Positions 1-5,135 of a stretch of 5,135 bases of DNA are shown piece after piece. The notes under the pieces are model-generated. The model was not told the DNA's origin and did no database searches. It saw nothing but the letters and a program-made list of their open reading frames with translations. The first letter of the stretch is position 1. Every line of letters starts with the position of its first letter. Position numbers and translations under genes: made by a program. Source of the stretch: Leptospiraceae bacterium (GTDB lineage Bacteria; Spirochaetota; Leptospiria; Turneriellales; Turneriellaceae); contig JAEUSA010000362.1 of assembly GCA_016788945.1 (NCBI GenBank), positions 1 through 5,135 of the forward strand, given 5' to 3'.

Positions 1-314
1 ATCATGCCGACCCAGGTCGGGTTCGCAAGATTCGCCAGTTTGTACTCTGCAAATGCCAAAAGCTGCGACTCGAGGCTGAGCTTCGCATCGTAGCGAATCG
101 CCGTTACGGGTGCGCACTCTTTACCGATTTTCTGCAGCACCGCCATGAACAGCGATTCCTTACTTTCAAAATGGTTATAGACCGTCCGCTTTGAGGCTTC
201 GGCGCGTTCGGCGATGCGATCCATACTCGCCTGCTCGAAACCTTCTTCGATAAAGACGGCTATAGCAGCAGTGAGGATTGACTCGCGTTTACGGTCCTTT
301 GTACCAGTTTCCAT
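1..314 (-). CDS. TetR/AcrR-family transcriptional repressor, N-terminal part (cut by left edge)
   Basis: Predicted DNA-binding repressor; 104 codons are visible and the ligand-binding C-terminal domain lies mostly outside the window. The first 65 residues are a typical TetR_N domain: helix 1 at about 10-26 (RESILTAAIAVFIEEGFEQ), helix 2 at 30-37 (SMDRIAER), recognition helix at about 41-47, and the hallmark SKRTVYNHFESKESLF at 41-56. The following segment (LAFAEYKLANLANPTWVGM) is compatible with an AefR-like C-terminal domain, but too little is visible to be sure. The ATG at 314-312 is chosen because GGGAG (322-318, minus strand) sits just upstream and the HTH domain begins at the usual distance. 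It is transcribed divergently from the DUF2306 gene and separated from it by a region with two palindromic operators, the standard arrangement for a TetR protein controlling itself and its neighbour. Family assignment is firm; the ligand is unknown. Confidence 0.95.
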   Translation of the reverse strand, partial: METGTKDRKRESILTAAIAVFIEEGFEQASMDRIAERAEASKRTVYNHFESKESLFMAVLQKIGKECAPVTAIRYDAKLSLESQLLAFAEYKLANLANPTWVGM

Positions 315-320
315 CGGCTC

Positions 321-335
321 CCGCGTGTGACGCGG
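321..335 (-). promoter_or_regulatory. Small hairpin over the tetR ribosome-binding site
   Basis: A perfect 5-bp inverted repeat, CCGCG-TGTGA-CGCGG, lies in the presumed 5' leader of the TetR gene. The stem includes the first two G residues of the GGGAG Shine-Dalgarno (322-318, minus strand). In the mRNA it could lower translation of the repressor. It is short, so chance is a real alternative. Confidence 0.25.
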
Positions 336-356
336 CAACGTTCCGTACAGCAAAAC

Positions 357-380
357 GTAAACTACACTGAGCAGTGTAAA
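357..380. promoter_or_regulatory. Operator O1, probable TetR-repressor binding site
   Basis: Contains the perfect inverted repeat TACACTG (363-369), spacer AG, CAGTGTA (372-378). On its left flank the half-site extends to the 13-mer GTAAACTACACTG (357-369), which recurs in opposite orientation in operator O2. The site ends 4 bp upstream of the TTGACA -35 element of the DUF2306 promoter. A minus-strand TTTACA (380-375) inside it might serve as a -35 for the TetR gene, but I find no convincing matching -10. Length and symmetry match known TetR-family operators; that this regulator binds it is inferred from position. Confidence 0.7.
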
Positions 381-384
381 ATCC

Positions 385-413
385 TTGACAGGGTAAACTG
401 TACAGTGTAGTTT
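385..413 (+). promoter_or_regulatory. Sigma-70-type promoter for the DUF2306 gene
   Basis: A consensus -35 hexamer TTGACA (385-390) is followed after a 17-bp spacer by TAGTTT (408-413), a weak -10 matching 3 of 6 consensus positions. Transcription would begin near 420, giving a leader of about 30 nt to the ATG at 451. The -10 and most of the spacer lie within operator O2, so a bound repressor would exclude RNA polymerase. The -35 and its spacing are good; the -10 is the weak point. Confidence 0.55.
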
Positions 414-416
414 ACC
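392..416. promoter_or_regulatory. Operator O2, overlapping the DUF2306 promoter
   Basis: A 25-bp inverted repeat: GGTAAACT (392-399) pairs with AGTTTACC (409-416), and the central ACAGT (402-406) is also symmetric. On the minus strand positions 415-403 read GTAAACTACACTG, identical to the half-site of O1. The two operator centres are about 33 bp apart, close to three helical turns, so two repressor dimers would sit on nearly the same face of the DNA. Its position over the -10 region predicts direct repression. Confidence 0.75.
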
Positions 417-450
417 TTAGGGCTGGTCCATGGTAGCCCATGAGGTAGAT

Positions 451-1137
451 ATGCAGAAAGTAGATCATCATATTCGGCAGCGCGACCGGTTGATACTGGC
501 TGTGTTGATTTTTCTGAGTCTCGTACCCGCGGCTGCCGGTATTTATCGGGTTATTTCTCTTGCGGCCGGTGCGGCCGTGACTGAAGAAAACGCACGCTTT
601 CACAGCGCACCTTTTCCGGTCGTGGTTCACATTCTCAGTTCGCTCGTTTATTGCTTCCTGGGAGCTTTCCAGTTTGCCCCAGGCTTTCGTGCGAGCCACC
701 GCAACTGGCACCGCAAGAGCGGCAGGGTCATTGCCGCTGCGGGGTTAGCTTCAGCACTGACAGGCCTCTGGATGACGCTCTATTATCCGGCGGCTGCAAA
801 CGATGGGCCGACGCTCTATTACATTCGTCTGGTTGTCGCACCCGCAATGGTGTTTAGCCTGCTGATGGGTATTTACGCGGCAACGCAGAAGAGACTGCAA
901 AGCCATGGCGCATGGATGTTGCGCGCCTATGCATTGGGTTTAGGCGCGGGTACGCAGGTTTTCACGCATGTGGGTTACATGCTGCTCGTCGCCACACCCA
1001 CAGGGCCAAGCCGCGATGCGATGATGGCGCTCGGTTGGCTGATCAATGCGGCGGTCGCCGAGTGGATTATCCGGCGAAAATTTAGAAATTCAATTCATAC
1101 TTCAGATCATGGCCTATCTTCTGTGAAAACTTCCTGA
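451..1137 (+). CDS. DUF2306-family multi-pass membrane protein
   Basis: Predicted inner-membrane protein of 228 residues; biochemical role unknown. Hydrophobic segments lie at about 13-36, 56-77, 92-112, 124-145, 158-180 and 191-208, suggesting six helices. The features that resemble DUF2306 are H60 followed by GAFQF (71-75), the HRNWHRKSGR loop (83-92), and SHGAWMLRAYA (151-161) at the start of a later helix. The conserved histidines and arginine near membrane faces could bind a ligand or cofactor, but that is inference. An ATG at 430 (seven codons longer) is also in frame. I prefer 451 because GAGG (442-445) sits 5 nt upstream of it and the inferred transcript starts near 420, leaving little leader for 430. 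The operators and divergent TetR gene imply inducible expression. The last 18 codons after the final helix overlap the convergent gene. A multidrug or stress role is possible, given the regulator type, but unproven. Confidence 0.82.
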   Translation: MQKVDHHIRQRDRLILAVLIFLSLVPAAAGIYRVISLAAGAAVTEENARFHSAPFPVVVHILSSLVYCFLGAFQFAPGFRASHRNWHRKSGRVIAAAGLASALTGLWMTLYYPAAANDGPTLYYIRLVVAPAMVFSLLMGIYAATQKRLQSHGAWMLRAYALGLGAGTQVFTHVGYMLLVATPTGPSRDAMMALGWLINAAVAEWIIRRKFRNSIHTSDHGLSSVKTS

Positions 1138-2068
1138 TCGATTGCGCGGTCATCCATTCGCCGAGCGCTGTGGGCATGAGTGTGAGCAACCAGCCTGTCA
1201 CCGGCAACTCTTCGTTCTTCACCGGCGCATAAAGTGGCGGCGGTTCGTAGCTGATCTTCGCTTCGAGCTTGCCATTTTCGGTCATAAACTTGTAGAGCTT
1301 TCTGAAAAGAATAAACGACGAATCATTGGAATGTGCGGGCCAGTTACTGACGGGGATAAAATCGGTCAGGTGAATGATCTGGTAGTTGAGCTGAATCCAA
1401 AAATCTTCGCCCGACATCGTGATAGGTGCATTGTCGATTACGCGGTGGAATTTGATCTGCTTCAAACTGTTCAGCTTTGCTGGCTCATTTTCCAGCACCT
1501 TCAGCAAGTCAGTGCCGTAGAGCAGGCGCAACACAGACGGAAATGCCTCCACATGGCGCCAGTCAAAATCGCTCATCAATGGTTTCAGCTGAGGAATTTT
1601 TTCTTTAGGCATCGCAAAGGTGTTGGTGCCCGTGCCCAGAATCGAGTGCAGCAACATCACCAGTGCCGAATGCTGCGGGTAATAGAAGTGTGAATATTCG
1701 TAACAGTAAAACAGGTGGTCGAAGAATGAACCATCCGCATGCTCGACGTCAAAGTCACACTCATCTTTCATGAACGCAATAAGTTTGGGGTCAATCGGTG
1801 GCAGATTCTTCTGCGCGGATTTCTTTTCGTACTCGGCATCGATCGCCCGCGCCGCGTCGTTTTCCCAGCTCACATCTTTCGCAATGCGCGTTTGGATAAC
1901 CTTACGCGGTAGATTGCCCTCAAGGGTGTTGAAGATCGTGCGGTTGAGATCGAATTTCTCTATCGGTTTTACGTGTACCTTGCTGGAATGGTCGGCAATG
2001 CCACCCGTGACGATTGCGGCTTTGCGCTGGTAGCTGTGCACGGGCTTATCGGCGGCAGTTTGTTTCAT
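1082..2068 (-). CDS. Uncharacterised protein with a histidine-rich HD-like core (DUF6817-like)
   Basis: A 328-residue soluble protein with no signal peptide or membrane helix. Its core, residues 108-155, carries H110-ADG, FFDHLFYCYEYSHFYYP (H118, H127), H133-SALVMLLH (H141) and SILGTGTN. This order (DHL, then about 20 residues, then LLHSILGT) resembles the metal-dependent HD-like fold of DUF6817 proteins, in which a DHL histidine precedes a FHS-YGT motif. If so, H118 and H141 are candidate metal ligands and the product may be a hydrolase or oxygenase; this is inferred from memory of the family and not tested. A second conserved-looking block, RHVEAFPSVLRLLYG, lies at 171-185. An in-frame TTG at 2107 would add 13 residues. 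I choose the ATG at 2068-2066, although neither start has a clear Shine-Dalgarno. It is convergent with the DUF2306 gene and their ends overlap by 56 bp. The coding frame is clear; the function is not. Confidence 0.85.
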   Translation of the reverse strand: MKQTAADKPVHSYQRKAAIVTGGIADHSSKVHVKPIEKFDLNRTIFNTLEGNLPRKVIQTRIAKDVSWENDAARAIDAEYEKKSAQKNLPPIDPKLIAFMKDECDFDVEHADGSFFDHLFYCYEYSHFYYPQHSALVMLLHSILGTGTNTFAMPKEKIPQLKPLMSDFDWRHVEAFPSVLRLLYGTDLLKVLENEPAKLNSLKQIKFHRVIDNAPITMSGEDFWIQLNYQIIHLTDFIPVSNWPAHSNDSSFILFRKLYKFMTENGKLEAKISYEPPPLYAPVKNEELPVTGWLLTLMPTALGEWMTAQSIRKFSQKIGHDLKYELNF

Positions 2069-2175
2069 GCGTTGTGGGAAACCGTTTGTGTGAGCGGCGT
2101 CAACCAAAATGCACCGGCGATATGAATGTTGGGTGAAATCAAGTCATCTGCCCCACAAGCGTTTCGGTACGGCAT
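2069..2175. other. Short intergenic stretch upstream of the HD-like gene
   Basis: About 107 bp between the small minus-strand ORF and the HD-like gene. It must hold the promoter of the latter unless the two are co-transcribed. A minus-strand TTGATT lies in it, but no -10 at acceptable spacing follows. I see no terminator hairpin with a T run. Confidence 0.4.
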
Positions 2176-2415
2176 TCACCGCAGACAAAAATGAAAATTC
2201 TGTTGCCAGATATCGCCGGGGATTGCCTGTCCGGTTAGTGACCGGTTCTTCCATTCTTTGAGGGTTAAACAAGTGCCGATATCCCCCATGGTGCCTGCAC
2301 CCAAGGAATAAATGCCAATACTCCCGCGCCCCGGGGTATCGGGATCTACATCGATGCTGATGCCGTATTGGCTTGCACCGATGTTGAAGGTAAAATTGGC
2401 GCTGCGTTCTTTCAT
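2176..2415 (-). CDS. Small hypothetical protein or gene remnant, 79 codons
   Basis: Not recognised. The frame encodes a plausible, compositionally balanced, beta-prone sequence (NIGASQYGISIDVDPDTP at 11-28; GSIGIYSLGAGTMGDIG at 31-47; a tryptophan-containing tail) with many C- or G-ending codons, unlike the Arg/His/Gln-rich overlapping frame at 2452-2144. The ATG at 2415 has no Shine-Dalgarno. The same frame stays open upstream to a stop at 2481-2479 without any start codon, and the translated extension (VEWLWISATPVYDT) also looks protein-like. This suggests either a 5'-truncated remnant of a longer gene or a small gene with a weak start. No signal peptide or membrane segment is seen. It lies in the same orientation as the HD-like gene, 107 bp upstream of it, so co-transcription is possible. 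Confidence 0.42.
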   Translation of the reverse strand: MKERSANFTFNIGASQYGISIDVDPDTPGRGSIGIYSLGAGTMGDIGTCLTLKEWKNRSLTGQAIPGDIWQQNFHFCLR

Positions 2416-2762
2416 TGTGTCGTAAACCGGGGTTGCACTTATCCAGAGCCATTCAACTTTTAATGTTTGATGGCTGAGTCAAAGTTTATCACTCCCTGAT
2501 TGATATGAAGATTACAGGCGCTTTGGGTTTACAACGAGCTGCGGCCAAGTCTTGACATGTGGTGAACTTGCTATCTGGTTGCTTTCAGGTGAGCGCAAGC
2601 CTGCAGGTATTTGTCGGAAACGATGAGCAATCTCATGACCTTGATGGGCTAGGCCTTGCCGGTTTTGAGGACGGTAGTCATTTTCTGCAACTCAAGATTG
2701 GTATGGCTTTTGATTCGCGTTGCTTGGCAATGACAGATCGCAATTTGGGGGTATGGTCGCTT
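2416..2762. other. Gene-poor region between divergent genes
   Basis: About 350 bp without a confidently assigned gene. The plus-strand frame of the downstream gene is open from a GTG at 2559, but that part has no recognisable domain and no good ribosome-binding site. In the same frame an ATG at 2505 begins a 16-codon stretch (MKITGALGLQRAAAKS) ended by TGA at 2553-2555. A TTGACA at 2552-2557 could be a -35 element for the downstream gene, but the best following -10 (TATCTG, 2572-2577) is only 14 bp away. Around 2710-2740 the sequence, read as DSRCLAMTD, resembles fragments of small dispersed intergenic repeats found in many genomes; this is an impression only. I see no terminator or clear palindrome. 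Confidence 0.4.
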
Positions 2763-3698
2763 ATGGCGGCACCAAGCATCATTCTCAGCCGTGACGAATA
2801 TGAGATTATTTCAAGCCGCGTCACTTTTACCGTAAAGCCTTTCACTCTGCAGGTGCCCGCGGATGCACCCGCATTGCAATTGCTCAGGCCTCAGGCTGAG
2901 AGTGACATCCGCCTGAGCGAGATTCATTTTCGGGCACAGCAAAACCCGTTTAGCTGGCAGGCCCGGGTTATTTTCGCTGATGGCCGCGAACTTCTCTGCG
3001 GCCCTGCTGGCTGGTCGCTGGATGGGGAGCCTGCCGAATTTCGTATTGATCTCGAAGTCAAAGCTAAGCATATGAGGTCGTCCAAAGAACACGAAAATAC
3101 TCTCCCCGCTGATGAATTTCTGTCAGGTATCCGCCCCGAGTTTCCTTACCTGCTCGCGCGCGGGCAATATTCTCCTGATCCGAATAAATCGGAGCGTTGT
3201 TTTCTTTACTATCGAGCCTCTGACCATCTGGTGCCGGTGCGCGAGGCATGGCTTACTCCGCTTGAAATCGACCGTGCGCTGGCACACACAAATATTGTGC
3301 CGGGCGAATGCGATGCGATGTATATACCCGCACCTGTGTTCGTTTGGTCGGCGACCGGCGGTGGATTTTCCCTTTACCGCAATCTTAAGCTCTTCGTCAG
3401 GCTATTACCCGAGGGCCTGACGATTCACCGTTTTCCATTGGCAAAAAAAATATTCCCGCGCGACACCATTAAAGGCATTCACGCGTACCTGAACCGTGGT
3501 TGGGTGGAATGTGGATTAAAACTTATGCTCGGCGAGCGTGAGCTCACCCTCGTGCGCGCGTTCGAATGGGCTGCTTCTGCCGACCCGACCTACGATGGGT
3601 TGAACCTGATGGCCGATACCGCGTGGGCAGTGTCGCTGGGTCAGGCGCTGAGCAAAAGCATCGGCTGCCCCTATGTTGCCGACAAGGATCTGCAATGA
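2763..3698 (+). CDS. Conserved-looking hypothetical protein with PH-like C-terminal part, partner of the ankyrin protein
   Basis: Not assigned to a named family. From the ATG at 2763 it has 311 residues, no signal peptide and no convincing membrane helix, so it is probably cytoplasmic. The first 100 residues are strand-rich (SSRVTFTVKPFTLQVP; QARVIFADGRELLCGP). The middle holds SPDPNKSERCFLYYRAS. The last 100 residues alternate short hydrophobic strands (KLFVRLLPEGLTIHRFPL, IKGIHAYLNRGWVECGL, LMLGERELTLVRAF) and end in a helix (MADTAWAVSLGQALSKSIG), an order reminiscent of bacterial PH-like domains; this is inference. Other in-frame starts are GTG 2559, ATG 2703, ATG 2730 and TTG 2745. I chose 2763 because a G-rich stretch (2747-2751) precedes it at about 11 nt and protein-like strand patterns begin there, but the start is uncertain. 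Its stop overlaps the ankyrin start (ATGA), so the two are almost certainly one transcription unit with coupled translation. Confidence 0.8.
   Translation: MAAPSIILSRDEYEIISSRVTFTVKPFTLQVPADAPALQLLRPQAESDIRLSEIHFRAQQNPFSWQARVIFADGRELLCGPAGWSLDGEPAEFRIDLEVKAKHMRSSKEHENTLPADEFLSGIRPEFPYLLARGQYSPDPNKSERCFLYYRASDHLVPVREAWLTPLEIDRALAHTNIVPGECDAMYIPAPVFVWSATGGGFSLYRNLKLFVRLLPEGLTIHRFPLAKKIFPRDTIKGIHAYLNRGWVECGLKLMLGERELTLVRAFEWAASADPTYDGLNLMADTAWAVSLGQALSKSIGCPYVADKDLQ
3684..3688 (+). promoter_or_regulatory. Ribosome-binding site of the ankyrin gene
   Basis: AAGGA lies 6 nt before the ATG at 3695, inside the last codons of the upstream gene. With the ATGA overlap (3695-3698) it fixes the ankyrin start and supports translational coupling. 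Confidence 0.75.
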
Positions 3699-5135
3699 CG
3701 CGCGACGAAGCTCTCGATGTTATTCGGGAAATGAAAAGTGGCATGGCATTCTCAGACGAAGAGAACGACGTCTTCTGGTCTTATACATTTGATCCGGAAA
3801 CCAACCGATTTTCGTACCTCGAAGCCTGGACAGTGATTGGCTCCATACTTGAAAGCCGCGACTACAGTGAAGAAGAATTTACCGCGCTGCTTGTGGCCGA
3901 CTTCGATTACGCAGGCGTGATGCACCGGGCATTCAGTCGTGGAAAGGTAGCGGCAATGGATACGCCCGCGCCCATAAAAAAGGATGGCGAATACCACAAG
4001 CATGTCTTTGCGGCCATTGAAACCGGCGACATCAAGACACTGCAACTGCTGCTCAAAAGCGCTGAAGACCTCAGGTCTTTGGTGACCGAACCCAAGGCGC
4101 GTTCACCGCTCACGCTCGCTTGCATGCATGGTCAGCTACCCATCATACAGTATCTGCTGGGTCTCGGTGCAGACGCCAACCAGCACGATGGCCATCGGGA
4201 GACACCGGTCTTCGTAGCGTGCAATGGCTATAAGAGTGAGCGTATCGGTGAGATCGTACGCCTGTTGTTCGAGGCCGGTGCCAAAGTTCCGCAGCATGAG
4301 GCCGGTAGTGACGGCGCCATTCACTATGCCGCAATGTATGGTTCGTTCGAGGCGGTAAAATTACTCGTTGAACATGGCGCTCCGGTAAACCTTGCCGGCA
4401 GCTATGGCCGCACGCCCCTCATGTATGCCGCGGCCGATGCCAAATCTGTCGAGACGATTGAGTTGATGCTGCAGTCAGGTGCTGATGTGAACGCCGTTAA
4501 CGAAGGGGGTGACAATGCGCTCTTTGACGCTGTCACGCGCGAAAACCCGTCAGCGGCGGTCGCAGCCAAGCTGTTAGATGCGGGACTTGACCTCGAGTAT
4601 CAACATAAAAGCTACAAGACGATTCTCGGTTGGGCGGCAAGTTGCGGGCGCAGGGAAATTGTCGAGCTGCTTATTGCGCGCGGCGCAAAGGTAAATGCAG
4701 ACATTGAGCGCAATGAATCGCCAATCGCGCAAGCGATGATGAATGGCCACCATGAAATTGTGAAATTGTTACTCGCTGCAGGGGCCGACCCAGAATCAAA
4801 GAATTACGCCGGCTGGAGTCTTCTCGAATACGCTACTGCAAAGAAAGATCATGACCTCGTGCGCGAGATTATCAATCGTAGTATGCAGAAAAACAATTCA
4901 GGTCAGAAAAAATCTGAAAATAAAGACGTAAAATCGGAAGCGCTTGCCAAAGCCGCGGAGCAGGGTGACCTTACGGCGATGCAGCTATTGGTCGAACAGG
5001 GCGCTGACGTTAATGGCCTGAGCCGCTGGGGTAGCGAGACGCCGCTTATGAAGGCTGCATACTATGGCCAGATAGAAGCTGCCGTTTGGCTCCTCGATCA
5101 CGGTGCTGACATTGAGGCTCGCGATTCGCGTGGCA
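3695..5135 (+). CDS. Ankyrin-repeat protein with unrecognised N-terminal domain (cut by right edge)
   Basis: 480 codons are visible and the frame is still open at the window end. Residues 1-100 are not ankyrin: an acidic, aromatic, helix-prone region (DEENDVFWSYTFDPETNRFSY; YSEEEFTALLVADFDYAGVM) that I do not recognise. Ankyrin repeats follow at about 103-131, 137-165, 169-204, 207-235, 239-269, 273-304, 308-337, 341-369 and a degenerate one at 374-396. A Lys/Asn/Ser-rich linker (397-413) separates these from further repeats at about 416-443 and 448-477. Canonical signatures include PLTLACMHGQ, AIHYAAMYGSFEAVKLLVEHGA, TPLMYAAAD, ELMLQSGADVNA, EIVELLIARGAKVNA, EIVKLLLAAGADPE and TPLMKAAYYGQIEAAVWLLDHGADIEARD. 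There is no signal peptide, so it is probably a cytoplasmic protein-binding scaffold. Ankyrin arrays bind protein partners; the coupled upstream product is the obvious candidate. Repeat identity is certain; biological role unknown. Confidence 0.95.
   Translation, partial: MTRDEALDVIREMKSGMAFSDEENDVFWSYTFDPETNRFSYLEAWTVIGSILESRDYSEEEFTALLVADFDYAGVMHRAFSRGKVAAMDTPAPIKKDGEYHKHVFAAIETGDIKTLQLLLKSAEDLRSLVTEPKARSPLTLACMHGQLPIIQYLLGLGADANQHDGHRETPVFVACNGYKSERIGEIVRLLFEAGAKVPQHEAGSDGAIHYAAMYGSFEAVKLLVEHGAPVNLAGSYGRTPLMYAAADAKSVETIELMLQSGADVNAVNEGGDNALFDAVTRENPSAAVAAKLLDAGLDLEYQHKSYKTILGWAASCGRREIVELLIARGAKVNADIERNESPIAQAMMNGHHEIVKLLLAAGADPESKNYAGWSLLEYATAKKDHDLVREIINRSMQKNNSGQKKSENKDVKSEALAKAAEQGDLTAMQLLVEQGADVNGLSRWGSETPLMKAAYYGQIEAAVWLLDHGADIEARDSRG

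Noticed and set aside
412..711. Minus-strand ORF of 99 codons over the operator region and the DUF2306 gene
   Set aside because: Antisense to a well-supported membrane-protein frame, starts inside it, and has Arg/Gln/His-rich shadow composition.
651..857. Plus-strand ORF of 68 codons inside the DUF2306 gene
   Set aside because: Alternative frame of a recognised gene, Cys/Arg/Pro-rich, no ribosome-binding site.
1142..1693. Plus-strand ORF of 183 codons opposite the HD-like gene
   Set aside because: Its product is rich in His, Gln, Arg and Cys as expected of an antisense shadow, whereas the minus frame has coherent motifs over its full length.
1770..2033. Plus-strand ORF of 87 codons opposite the HD-like gene
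   Set aside because: Antisense shadow of the same gene, low-complexity Ser/Arg composition.
2069..2107. TTG start at 2107 extending the HD-like protein by 13 residues
   Set aside because: A rarer start codon with no Shine-Dalgarno and no recognisable sequence in the extension; the ATG at 2068 is simpler, though not proven.
2144..2452. Minus-strand ORF of 102 codons overlapping the small orphan ORF
   Set aside because: Extremely Arg/His/Gln-rich out-of-frame reading; the frame at 2176-2415 has far more natural composition.
2811..3744. Four small ORFs within the unknown-protein gene (minus 2811-3092, minus 3064-3249, plus 3112-3420, minus 3544-3744)
   Set aside because: All lie in other frames of the long 2763-3698 coding region and show no domain or ribosome-binding site.
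3752..4334. Four minus-strand ORFs within the ankyrin gene
   Set aside because: Antisense to unmistakable ankyrin repeats.
3980..5135. The repeated DNA texture of the ankyrin region as a tandem DNA repeat
   Set aside because: The periodicity is at protein level (about 33 residues) with diverged nucleotides; it is not a DNA satellite or CRISPR array.

Overview
The window reads as a chromosomal segment of a free-living, probably Gram-negative bacterium with a mid-range GC content (roughly 50-55% by eye). The genes give no secure taxonomic marker. A Leptospirales/Turneriella-like spirochaete or a gammaproteobacterium would both fit the mixture of an AefR/AcrR-like TetR regulator, a DUF2306 membrane protein and long ankyrin proteins, but this is only an inference. 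I see no rRNA, tRNA, CRISPR array, insertion sequence, integrase or phage gene.

Layout. (1) 1-314, minus strand: N-terminal part of a TetR-family repressor that runs off the left edge. (2) 315-450: divergent control region with two inverted-repeat operators that share a 13-base half-site in opposite orientation, plus a TTGACA promoter facing right. (3) 451-1137, plus strand: DUF2306-type multi-pass membrane protein, very likely the regulator's target. (4) 1082-2068, minus strand: an uncharacterised 328-residue protein with a histidine-rich HD-like core resembling DUF6817. It is convergent with, and overlaps by 56 bp, the end of the DUF2306 gene. (5) 2176-2415, minus strand: a doubtful 79-codon orphan ORF, perhaps a gene remnant. 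(6) 2416-2762: gene-poor stretch with start-site ambiguity. (7) 2763-3698, plus strand: a soluble protein of unknown function with a PH-like-looking C-terminal part, translationally coupled through an ATGA overlap to (8) 3695-5135, an ankyrin-repeat protein cut by the right edge, with a non-ankyrin N-terminal domain of about 100 residues.

How the parts work together. Genes 1 and 3 look like a self-contained repressor/membrane-protein module: an effector would release the TetR protein from the two operators and allow expression of the DUF2306 protein. Genes 7 and 8 form a tight two-gene cassette whose products probably act together, with the ankyrin array as the protein-binding partner. That cassette is the least explained and most interesting part of the window. 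The middle block (4-6) has no visible functional link to either side.
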